The notes under the pieces were generated by a model. It worked only from the letters and a program-made list of their open reading frames with translations. It did no database searches and was not told the origin of the DNA. Positions 35,309 through 42,824 of a stretch of 64,000 bases of DNA are shown piece after piece; within the stretch, counting starts at the first letter, position 1, and every line of letters begins with the position of its first letter. The stretch lies in assembly GCF_014526325.1 (NCBI RefSeq), contig NZ_JACNMJ010000001.1:434001-498000 (forward strand). Reading direction: 5' to 3'. Source of the DNA: Psychroserpens algicola. GTDB taxonomy: Bacteria > Bacteroidota > Bacteroidia > Flavobacteriales > Flavobacteriaceae. The translations under genes were made by a program, and so were the position numbers.

Positions 35309-35842
35309 ATGCAAAAAAAAGACTGCTTCTTTCTTGGTAAAATTGTAAAAAAATACAGTTTTAAAGGTGAGTTACTCGTTAAGCTAGATACCGATGAGCC
35401 TGAGCTTTACGAACAGATGGACTCTGTATTTGTAGAGGTTAGAAATAATCTCGTTCCGTTTTTTATTGAGTCCTCTCAATTACATAAATCTGAATTGTTA
35501 CGAATTAAGTTTGAAGATGTTGATACCGAGGCAGATGCAGATGCTCTTATTAAAAGCGAATTGTATTTACCTCTGGAATTCTTACCAAAACTAGATGATG
35601 ATAAGTTTTATTTTCATGAAATTATCGGCTTTAAAGTCGAGGACAAAAATTTTGGACATGTAGGCATTATTACATCTGTTAATGATTCTACGGCGCAATC
35701 CCTTTTTGAAATTGACAGAGATGGTATTGAAATCCTGATTCCGATGAATGACGAGTTTATCTCTAAAGTCGATAAACCAAATAAGACCATTTTTGTTGAT
35801 ACACCTGAAGGTTTGATAGATTTGTACTTGGAAGAAAACTAG
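35309..35842 (+). CDS. rimM: Ribosome maturation factor RimM
   Basis: A 177-residue protein with the RimM N-terminal barrel (CFFLGKIVKKYSFKGELLVKLDTDEPELY) and a PRC-barrel half (KFYFHEIIGFKVEDKNFGHVGIITSVND, then IEILIPMNDEFISKVD). It assists assembly of the 30S head and binds S19. It lies 104 bp downstream of rpsP. Confidence 0.95.
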   Translation: MQKKDCFFLGKIVKKYSFKGELLVKLDTDEPELYEQMDSVFVEVRNNLVPFFIESSQLHKSELLRIKFEDVDTEADADALIKSELYLPLEFLPKLDDDKFYFHEIIGFKVEDKNFGHVGIITSVNDSTAQSLFEIDRDGIEILIPMNDEFISKVDKPNKTIFVDTPEGLIDLYLEEN

Positions 35843-35847
35843 TTTTT

Positions 35848-35918
35848 GTCATGCTGAATTTATATCAGCATCACATCACGCATAACAATAATGAGATACT
35901 AAATCATGTTCAGGACAA
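35848..35918 (+). repeat. Paired-hairpin intergenic repeat, family B
   Basis: Starts GTCATGCTGAATTTATATCA with a 7-bp hairpin (ATGCTGA / TCAGCAT), then CATCACATCA, and ends GAGATACTAAATCATGTTCA followed by GGACAACA. Similar blocks occur at 53322-53402. It fills the rimM-trmN6 gap and is in frame with trmN6 by chance, which can mislead start prediction. Confidence 0.6.
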
Positions 35919-35922
35919 CATA

Positions 35923-36636
35923 ATGAATAAACCTTTTCAATTCAAACAATTTACGGTTAATCAGGATCAATGTGCCATGAAAATTGGTACTGATGGTGTT
36001 TTGTTAGGTGCATGGACTTCAGTAGAACAACATCCGTTTTCAATTTTAGATATTGGTGCAGGCACTGGTGTTTTATCCTTAATGTTAGCACAACGAAGCC
36101 ATGCTGAAGTTATAGAAGCTTTAGAAATTGACGATAGCGCCTATGAGCAATGTGTTGACAATTTTGAGCAATCCCCTTGGAATGATCGCCTTTTTTGCTA
36201 TCACGCCTCTTTAGAAGAATTTGCCGAAGAAATTGAAGACCAATACGATGTCATTATTTGCAATCCGCCTTTCTATTCTGAAACCTTTAAAACCAAGAGC
36301 AAGCAACGTGACTTAGCACGGTTTCAAGATGCGATGCCTTTTGAACACCTCATAGAAAGTGTTGCTGTTTTACTTTCAGAAAGCGGACTGTTTTCGGTAG
36401 TAATTCCTTTTTCTGAAGAACAACAATTTATAGCAATGGCTTCAAACGCTGGTCTTTTTCCGAAGCGAATCACACGAGTTAAAGGAAGTCCGGCTTCAGA
36501 ACTTAAACGCAGTCTTATCGAATTTACATATTCAAAAACCGAAGTTGAAACGTCAGAATTAATCATTGAAACTGAGCGTCATCACTATACGAAAGACTAC
36601 ATTGAACTTACCAAAGATTTTTATATGAAAATGTAA
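35923..36636 (+). CDS. trmN6: tRNA1(Val) adenine-37 N6-methyltransferase-like (TrmN6/YfiC)
   Basis: The ATG at 35923 (MNKPFQFKQFTVNQDQCAMK) is chosen; an upstream ATG at 35851 is inside a repeat. The 237-residue protein has the SAM-binding ILDIGAGTGVLSLMLAQR, a matching acidic residue (LEIDDSAYEQ) and the catalytic NPPF (IICNPPFY), as in N6-adenine methyltransferases. Placement after rimM fits tRNA and ribosome maturation. Confidence 0.9.
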   Translation: MNKPFQFKQFTVNQDQCAMKIGTDGVLLGAWTSVEQHPFSILDIGAGTGVLSLMLAQRSHAEVIEALEIDDSAYEQCVDNFEQSPWNDRLFCYHASLEEFAEEIEDQYDVIICNPPFYSETFKTKSKQRDLARFQDAMPFEHLIESVAVLLSESGLFSVVIPFSEEQQFIAMASNAGLFPKRITRVKGSPASELKRSLIEFTYSKTEVETSELIIETERHHYTKDYIELTKDFYMKM

Positions 36637-36643
36637 GATAGCT

Positions 36644-36675
36644 TTTGCTCTATGAAAACGTTTTCGTTACTTTTG
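36644..36675 (+). promoter_or_regulatory. Promoter with a 12-bp palindrome upstream of the acyl-CoA dehydrogenase
   Basis: TTTG at 36644-36647, 20 bp, then the -7 box TACTTTTG (36668-36675) fit the Bacteroidota promoter well. The spacer contains the perfect palindrome GAAAACGTTTTC (36654-36665) with a central CG, reminiscent of LacI-family operators. The start codon is 24 bp downstream. Confidence 0.7.
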
Positions 36676-36698
36676 CTTTAAACTTTGCAAACAACAAT

Positions 36699-37877
36699 AT
36701 GAAGCCAGATTTATTCGAAGCACCAGATTATTACAACTTAGATGAATTACTAACTGAAGAGCACAAATTAGTGCGTGATGCAGCCAGAGATTGGGTAAAA
36801 CGCGATGTCTCTCCAATCATTGAAGAGGCTGCCCAAAATGCTGAATTTCCTAAATCAATTATTGGAGGTTTAGCTGAAATTGGCGCATTCGGACCTTATA
36901 TTCCTGTAGAATATGGAGGTGCTGGTTTGGATCAAATTTCTTATGGATTAATCATGCAAGAGATTGAACGTGGTGACTCTGGAGTACGTAGTACAGCCTC
37001 AGTACAATCCTCATTAGTGATGTACCCTATCTGGAAATATGGAAACGAAGCACAACGTCAAAAATATTTACCAAAATTAGCCTCTGGAGAATGGATAGGT
37101 TCCTTTGGTTTAACCGAACCAGACCATGGAAGTAATCCTGGCGGAATGACTACTAATTTTAAAGATATGGGTGATCATTATCTTTTAAATGGTGCAAAAA
37201 TGTGGATCTCTAATGCTCCTTTTTGTCAAATCGCAGTGGTTTGGGCTAAAAATGAAGAAGGTCGAATTCACGGCTTAATTGTTGAACGTGGCATGGAAGG
37301 CTTTACAACGCCTGAAACACATAATAAATGGTCGTTGAGAGCATCTGCTACAGGTGAACTTATTTTTGATAATGTAAAAATTCCTAAAGAGAATTTACTC
37401 CCAAACAAATCTGGTCTTGGCGCACCACTTGGATGCCTAGATTCTGCACGTTTTGGTATTGCTTGGGGCGCCATTGGTGCTGCAATGGATTGTTACGATA
37501 CCGCACTTCGTTATAGTAAAGAGCGTATTCAATTTGGAAAACCCATAGGACAGTTTCAATTACAACAAAAGAAATTAGCCGAAATGATTACCGAAATTAC
37601 GAAAGCGCAATTATTAGCTTGGCGACTCGGTGTGATGCGTGAAAACGGCACAGCAACATCTGCTCAAATTTCTATGGCGAAACGTAATAATGTTGATATG
37701 GCAATTAACATTGCTCGTGAAGCAAGACAAATGTTAGGCGGCATGGGAATTACAGGAGAATACAGTATTATGCGTCATTCAATGAACCTGGAAAGTGTAA
37801 TTACTTATGAAGGAACTCACGATATTCATTTATTGATTACTGGTTTAGATATTACAGGTCTAAACGCATTTAAATAA
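36699..37877 (+). CDS. Acyl-CoA dehydrogenase, glutaryl-CoA dehydrogenase-like
   Basis: The ATG at 36699 (MKPDLFEAPDYYNLDELLTE) follows a good promoter. The 392-residue flavoprotein has the acyl-CoA dehydrogenase motifs GSFGLTEPDHGSNPG and RIQFGKPIGQFQLQQKKLAEM. The catalytic glutamate lies in VITYEGTHDIH, and RSTASVQSSLVMYPIWKYG is close to glutaryl-CoA dehydrogenases. It would act in lysine/tryptophan degradation via glutaryl-CoA. Substrate is inferred from motif similarity. No electron-transfer flavoprotein gene is nearby. Confidence 0.88.
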   Translation: MKPDLFEAPDYYNLDELLTEEHKLVRDAARDWVKRDVSPIIEEAAQNAEFPKSIIGGLAEIGAFGPYIPVEYGGAGLDQISYGLIMQEIERGDSGVRSTASVQSSLVMYPIWKYGNEAQRQKYLPKLASGEWIGSFGLTEPDHGSNPGGMTTNFKDMGDHYLLNGAKMWISNAPFCQIAVVWAKNEEGRIHGLIVERGMEGFTTPETHNKWSLRASATGELIFDNVKIPKENLLPNKSGLGAPLGCLDSARFGIAWGAIGAAMDCYDTALRYSKERIQFGKPIGQFQLQQKKLAEMITEITKAQLLAWRLGVMRENGTATSAQISMAKRNNVDMAINIAREARQMLGGMGITGEYSIMRHSMNLESVITYEGTHDIHLLITGLDITGLNAFK

Positions 37878-37928
37878 ACTTAGCGTCTTAGTTGCTTATT
37901 TAACTAAATATGCTTTAAAAATTTTTAT

Positions 37929-37954
37929 GCCTCTCTACTTGGAGAGGCTTTTTT
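37929..37954 (+). terminator. Terminator after the acyl-CoA dehydrogenase
   Basis: Stem GCCTCTC / GAGAGGC with a 6-nt loop and TTTTTT. It lies upstream of the SGNH hydrolase ATG, which rules out the longer start of that gene. Confidence 0.9.
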
Positions 37955-37986
37955 ATGACAAGCATTTTAATCGTATCTTTATAAGA

Positions 37987-38751
37987 ATGAAAAACACCTA
38001 TATCCTTTTTCTTCTTTTAATGTTTTCGTTATCCTGTAGTTCAACAGATATTACAAATAGCGATATAGTAACTATTGAAGAAACCGAAACTACAGACACT
38101 GAAGACACAAATGAAGATACTGATTCTACATCAGAAACCTCAAAAAGCTATAAGCTTCTTTCGCTTGGAGACAGTTATACTATTGGACAAAGTGTTTGCG
38201 CTACTTGCAGATTTCCGGAGCAATTAAAAGACAGCTTGCTTAATCGTATAAACAATAGTGAATTCTCCCTGAATGTTATTGCGCAAACTGGATGGACAAC
38301 ACGTAACTTAATAGAAGCTATTGAAAGTAACCTATTGGATAACGATTATGATATAGTCACGTTATTAATCGGTGTCAATAACCAATATCAAAACAAACCG
38401 TTTTCATTGTATCAATCTGAATTTCCACTATTAGTTCAAACAGCTATTACAGCAGCTCAAGGTGATAAAACAAATGTGGTTGTACTATCTATTCCAGATT
38501 ATGCCTATACTACTTTTGGACAAAATAACGGCAATCCTGAAGAAACCTCAAGCGAGATTGATATGTACAATGCTTTTGCTGAAAACTATTGTAATCAGCA
38601 AGACATCATATTTTTAAATATTACCGATATTACAAGGCTGGGTTTAGAAAATACCAGTTTAGTAGCTTCTGATGGCTTACACCCTTCTGAGTTAGCTTAT
38701 AGTAAATTTGTTGAACGTCTGCTTCCCATTGTTATCGAAAAAATTGAATGA
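37987..38751 (+). CDS. SGNH/GDSL-family lipoprotein hydrolase
   Basis: The ATG at 37987 gives a lipoprotein signal (MKNTYILFLLLMFSLSC). A Thr/Glu-rich linker (about 25-55) follows, then the SGNH blocks: LSLGDSYTIGQ (nucleophile Ser), TLLIGVNNQYQ (Asn block) and VASDGLHPSELAY (catalytic Asp and His). It is predicted to hydrolyse esters at the cell envelope; the substrate is unknown. A terminator separates it from the preceding gene. Confidence 0.9.
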   Translation: MKNTYILFLLLMFSLSCSSTDITNSDIVTIEETETTDTEDTNEDTDSTSETSKSYKLLSLGDSYTIGQSVCATCRFPEQLKDSLLNRINNSEFSLNVIAQTGWTTRNLIEAIESNLLDNDYDIVTLLIGVNNQYQNKPFSLYQSEFPLLVQTAITAAQGDKTNVVVLSIPDYAYTTFGQNNGNPEETSSEIDMYNAFAENYCNQQDIIFLNITDITRLGLENTSLVASDGLHPSELAYSKFVERLLPIVIEKIE

Positions 38752-38800
38752 GATATTACAGGTTGACTAATTTCTGCTTATTTTAGTTGAAAGTTTATTC

Positions 38801-39697
38801 ATGTCATCAAAATCCAGACTAGATCGCGCTTATAAAACTGCAAAAGTTGTCAACTTTGACGACTCTAGTAAAATTGTTCTGTTTAGTGATTGCCATAGAG
38901 GCGATAATAGTTTCGCTGATGATTTTGCTAATAATCGCAACATATATTTTCATGCTTTAAAGCATTATTATGCTGAAGGTTTTAGCTATTGTGAATTAGG
39001 TGATGGCGATGAACTCTGGGAAAACCTTTCTTTTGAATCTATATTAAACGCTCATAAAAATGTGTATATGCTTATGAAGTTATTTCATGAGCAAGATCGC
39101 CTCCATATGATTTGGGGAAATCATGATATGGTGTATCGCGATCCTAAGTATGTAGAAAAAAACTTATCGACTTATTTTGATCCAAAAATAGGTGAAGATG
39201 TAGAACTGTTTTGCGATATTAAATATCATGAAGGTGTGGTTTTAAAACATTCGGAAACAGGACAAGAATTATTTTTAACGCATGGTCATCAAGCCGATTG
39301 GTGGAATTATCTCTTTTGGAAATGGAGTCGTTTTATGGTTCGTATTCTGTGGAAACCGTTAAACGTCATGGGCATTGCCGATCCTACCAGTCCAGCTAAA
39401 AACTACAAAGAATTAATTAAAGTTGAGCGTCGCACAAAAAAATGGATTATTGAAAATAACAACCTTATCACCATAGTTGGTCATACTCACAGACCACGTT
39501 TTCCGGAGCCTGGGGATATCGCATTTTTTAACGACGGAAGTTGTGTACACCCTCGAAGTATTACAGGTATTGAAATTGAAAATGGTGAGATTTCTCTCAT
39601 TAAATGGCAAATTGCAACCACAGATGATGGCACGTTAAAGATAGTTAGAGTGTTATTAGAAGGTCCGCGAAAATTGATAGATTATAAAACAGATTAG
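38801..39697 (+). CDS. Calcineurin-like metallophosphoesterase
   Basis: The 298-residue protein contains the metal-site series: FSDCHRGDN, LGDGDELWE, WGNHDM, LTHGHQADW and VGHTHRP. There is no signal peptide. A charged C-terminus (LLEGPRKLIDYKTD) follows. It resembles UDP-2,3-diacylglucosamine hydrolase-like or serine/threonine phosphatase-like enzymes, but the motifs alone do not fix the substrate. It overlaps the convergent ferredoxin gene by 4 bp. Confidence 0.88.
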   Translation: MSSKSRLDRAYKTAKVVNFDDSSKIVLFSDCHRGDNSFADDFANNRNIYFHALKHYYAEGFSYCELGDGDELWENLSFESILNAHKNVYMLMKLFHEQDRLHMIWGNHDMVYRDPKYVEKNLSTYFDPKIGEDVELFCDIKYHEGVVLKHSETGQELFLTHGHQADWWNYLFWKWSRFMVRILWKPLNVMGIADPTSPAKNYKELIKVERRTKKWIIENNNLITIVGHTHRPRFPEPGDIAFFNDGSCVHPRSITGIEIENGEISLIKWQIATTDDGTLKIVRVLLEGPRKLIDYKTD

Positions 39698-40026
39698 CTT
39701 TCGGGAGCTAGTTCTACTTCTAAGCCTTCCATATCTGGAGTCATTTGAATTTGACAGCCTAAACGCGAGTTGTCTTTAACATAAAAGGCTTCACTTAGCA
39801 TCGCCTCTTCATCATCTTGCATTTCTGGTAATTGGGTATCACTCAATACATAACACTGACAAGACGCACACATGGCCATTCCGCCACAAACACCAATTGT
39901 GCCTTCAGGAGCAAGCTCGTATGAACGTACAACTTCCATAAGGTTCATAGCCATATCTGTAGGTGCCTGAATCTCATGAGTCACGCCTTCCCTATCGGTT
40001 ATTTTTATATTGATGTCTTGTTCCAT
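39694..40026 (-). CDS. 2Fe-2S ferredoxin
   Basis: A 110-residue plant/adrenodoxin-type ferredoxin: the cluster loop GVCGGMAMCASCQCYV supplies three cysteines (CxxxxxCxxC), with a distal cysteine in RLGCQIQMTPDMEGL. The protein is acidic. Its gene begins 3 bp after the ferredoxin-NADP reductase stop, so the two likely form an electron-transfer pair. Confidence 0.92.
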   Translation of the reverse strand: MEQDINIKITDREGVTHEIQAPTDMAMNLMEVVRSYELAPEGTIGVCGGMAMCASCQCYVLSDTQLPEMQDDEEAMLSEAFYVKDNSRLGCQIQMTPDMEGLEVELAPES

Positions 40027-40029
40027 GAG

Positions 40030-41091
40030 TTATTCTATTGCTTTTACAACTGCTTTTGGTGCTTCTTTTCGCGTGCCATCAAATCCGTCTACTCCTGCAA
40101 CCGTCGTGTATTTCATTACATAGCGTTTTCCTGGGTTGATTATTTGATATGCCGCTTGACACATTAAAGTAGCTTCGTGGAAGCCACATAAAATTAATTT
40201 TAATTTTCCAGGATAGGTATTTACATCACCAATAGCAAAAATGCCTGGAATATTGGTTTGGTAATCTAATGCATTGTTAACAACAATCGCATTTTTTTCG
40301 ATCTCTAATCCCCAATTTGCAATAGGGCCGAGTTTAGGTGATAAACCAAAGAGTGGAATAAAATGATCGCACTCTATTTCAAACTCTTTTTCGATATGTT
40401 GTGCTTGCTTTACTACAACCGCTTTTACTTTTTCATCACCAACAATAACAATGACCTCAGCAGGTGTTACCAGATTTATTTTCTTTTTATTTTTTAAATC
40501 CTGTACTTTTTCTACAGAATCTAAGTGCCCACGAAACTCATTACGTCTATGAATTAAGGTGACTTCTTTTGCTACATCACTCAAAAAGATACTCCAGTCT
40601 AGAGCCGAATCGCCGCCTCCAGCAATAACCACTTTTTTATTTCTATACATTTCAGGGTCTTTGATGATGTACTCCACCCCTTTGTCTTCAAAATGAGCAA
40701 TATTATGAATTAAAGGTTTGCGTGGCTCAAAGCTCCCCAATCCGCCAGCAATTGCCACGACAGGCGCATGATGTTGTGTCCCTTTATTGGTTGTAACAAT
40801 AAAGCTGCCATCATCTTGCTTATCGATAGTTTCGGCGCGTTCACCCAGTGTAAAACTAGGTTCAAATTGTTTGCATTGCTCTAATAACTTATCGGTTAAA
40901 TCGCCAGCGAGAATCTCAGGATAAGCAGGTATATCATAGATAGGTTTTTTAGGATATATCTCTGAACATTGTCCGCCAGGTTGCGGTAAAGCATCAATTA
41001 AGTGGCATTTTAACTTGAGAAGACCCGCTTCAAACACAGTAAATAACCCTGTTGGTCCAGCTCCTATGATAAGTATATCGGTTTTAATCAT
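40030..41091 (-). CDS. Ferredoxin/flavodoxin-NADP reductase, thioredoxin-reductase-like
   Basis: A 353-residue flavoprotein. The FAD motif is IIGAGPTGLFTVFEAGL, the NADP motif VVIAGGGDSALDWSI, and the second FAD motif IFAIGDVNTYPGKLKLILCGFHEA. It lacks the CxxC of thioredoxin reductase, matching YumC-type ferredoxin-NADP reductases. It sits next to a 2Fe-2S ferredoxin and near NifU/Mrp genes, implying supply of electrons for Fe-S assembly or other reductions. Confidence 0.9.
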   Translation of the reverse strand: MIKTDILIIGAGPTGLFTVFEAGLLKLKCHLIDALPQPGGQCSEIYPKKPIYDIPAYPEILAGDLTDKLLEQCKQFEPSFTLGERAETIDKQDDGSFIVTTNKGTQHHAPVVAIAGGLGSFEPRKPLIHNIAHFEDKGVEYIIKDPEMYRNKKVVIAGGGDSALDWSIFLSDVAKEVTLIHRRNEFRGHLDSVEKVQDLKNKKKINLVTPAEVIVIVGDEKVKAVVVKQAQHIEKEFEIECDHFIPLFGLSPKLGPIANWGLEIEKNAIVVNNALDYQTNIPGIFAIGDVNTYPGKLKLILCGFHEATLMCQAAYQIINPGKRYVMKYTTVAGVDGFDGTRKEAPKAVVKAIE

Positions 41092-41186
41092 AATTTAACC
41101 CACAAAAGTGGGTGTCTCTTTAATTTAACTTTGCGCTTCCAAAGTTCGTATATTCAACATGTATTTTTTATGATATTTGTCAGTTT

Positions 41187-41263
41187 GCGTGAAGGATTGA
41201 GCGGCTTGTTTGAGCTCCTCGAAGAGAGCGAGTAGTGAAAGCCTGACCCTTGTGGTCACGCCC
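41187..41263 (-). repeat. Flavobacterial intergenic repeat, family A, copy 2
   Basis: Read on the minus strand: GGGCGTGACCACAAGGGTCA, GGCTTTCACTACTCGCT, a central hairpin (GCTCT..TTCG..GGAGC), GAGCTCAAACA, then CTCAATCCTTCACGC. It matches copy 1 at 26830-26912 block for block, differing mainly in the hairpin. It fills the gap between the reductase and NifU-like genes. Confidence 0.8.
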
Positions 41264-41265
41264 AA

Positions 41266-41508
41266 CTAAATTTCAATATTAATAACTTGTTCTATTTGAG
41301 GCGCGTATTTTTTAATGGTCATTTCGACGCCAGATTTGAGTGTCATCTGGTTGACACTACAACCAACACAAGCGCCTTGAAGCTGCACTTTAACCAGCTT
41401 GTCATCTTCAATAGATAACAGCGAAATATCTCCACCATCACTTTGTAAGAATGGACGAATTTCGTCTAACGCTTTTTCGACATTTAATCTAAGTTCTTCT
41501 GTACTCAT
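41266..41508 (-). CDS. NifU C-terminal-domain Fe-S scaffold protein
   Basis: An 80-residue protein consisting of a NifU-C domain with the CxxC motif in GACVGCSVNQMTLKSGVE. It carries a transient cluster for delivery to apo-proteins. The ATG is directly adjacent to the stop of the Mrp ATPase gene, so both act together in Fe-S cluster transfer. Confidence 0.93.
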   Translation of the reverse strand: MSTEELRLNVEKALDEIRPFLQSDGGDISLLSIEDDKLVKVQLQGACVGCSVNQMTLKSGVEMTIKKYAPQIEQVINIEI

Positions 41509-42648
41509 TTATTTTTTATTTACTGCTGAACATCCAGCCATAGTCGTTATTTTAATAGCTTCGGTTGGTGGTAAATCGTCATTACGTCTAACCACTTCTT
41601 CAACCACATTTTGAGTTAATTTCTCAAAAGCCTGTTCCAGAGGTGTTGCTGTTTGCAAAGCTGCTGGTCGACCAACATCTCCTGCTTCTCTAATGCTTTG
41701 TACCAATGGTAGCTGTCCCAGAAAAGGAACTTTTAAATCTTCAGAAAGGTTTTTTGCACCTTCTTTTCCGAAGATATAGTACTTATGATCTGGAAGCTCC
41801 TCAGGTGTAAAGTAAGCCATATTTTCGATAATACCTAGTACAGGCACATTGATACTTTCTTGCTGAAACATAGCGACACCTTTTTTGGCATCTGCAAGGG
41901 CTACATTTTGAGGTGTACTAACAACCACAGCTCCAGTTATAGGAAGTGATTGCATGATACTTAAATGGATATCACCTGTTCCTGGAGGTAAATCGATAAG
42001 CATAAAATCAAGTTCTCCCCAAGCGGCATCAAAAATCATTTGATTTAATGCTTTTGCTGCCATAGGACCTCTCCAAACTACAGCCTGATCTGGTTTGGTA
42101 AAAAAGCCAATCGATAATAGTTTAACGCCATAGTTTTCAACAGGTCGCATTTTAGATTTTCCGTCTATAGTCACTGCTAAAGGTCGCTCCAGTTCTACAT
42201 CAAACATAATGGGCATAGATGGCCCATAAATATCGGCATCTAAAACGCCTACTTTAAATCCCATTTTTGCCAATGTAACGGCTAGGTTAGCTGTTACAGT
42301 AGATTTTCCTACACCACCTTTTCCTGAAGCAACAGCAATAATATTTTGAATACCAGGAATAGACTTTCCTTTTATGACATTTGGAGCCGATTGTGTTGGT
42401 GCATCTACCTTAACATTTACTGTAATCTTAGCTTTTTCATACACGATGTCATGAATGGTTTTCATGATGTCGACTTCGGTTTTCTTTTTGGCTTGAAGAC
42501 TTGGATTTGTGATGGTGATATCGACAATAACTTCATCGGCAAAAGTTACCACATTAGTTACTGCGCCACTTTCGACCATATTTTGTCCGTCACCAGGTGC
42601 TGATATGGTTTCTAAGGCTTTAAGTATATCTTGTTTATTTATTTTCAT
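41509..42648 (-). CDS. Mrp/NBP35-family Fe-S carrier ATPase
   Basis: The 379-residue protein has an N-terminal DUF59/MIP18-like domain (residues about 1-90), a deviant P-loop ASGKGGVGKSTVTANLA, the DADIYGPSMPIMF block and DLPPGTGDIHLSIMQ. These are typical of ApbC/Mrp, which binds and transfers 4Fe-4S clusters. A C-terminal cysteine (MAGCSAVNKK) lies near the end. It precedes the NifU gene on the same transcript. Confidence 0.93.
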   Translation of the reverse strand: MKINKQDILKALETISAPGDGQNMVESGAVTNVVTFADEVIVDITITNPSLQAKKKTEVDIMKTIHDIVYEKAKITVNVKVDAPTQSAPNVIKGKSIPGIQNIIAVASGKGGVGKSTVTANLAVTLAKMGFKVGVLDADIYGPSMPIMFDVELERPLAVTIDGKSKMRPVENYGVKLLSIGFFTKPDQAVVWRGPMAAKALNQMIFDAAWGELDFMLIDLPPGTGDIHLSIMQSLPITGAVVVSTPQNVALADAKKGVAMFQQESINVPVLGIIENMAYFTPEELPDHKYYIFGKEGAKNLSEDLKVPFLGQLPLVQSIREAGDVGRPAALQTATPLEQAFEKLTQNVVEEVVRRNDDLPPTEAIKITTMAGCSAVNKK

Positions 42649-42824
42649 AGCGTTTTTTACGTTGTTTTAGAATTCATCTTATTCAGACTAATTCTAAATG
42701 CAAAGATACTGTGAATTGTTTAGAATTTGAAACCCTTTTAATTGAAATGAGTAATAGTAATAGTGAATTACATTATACTAGTTTAAAAAAAAACGTAACT
42801 TTAATAACTTGAAAATCAACCTTT

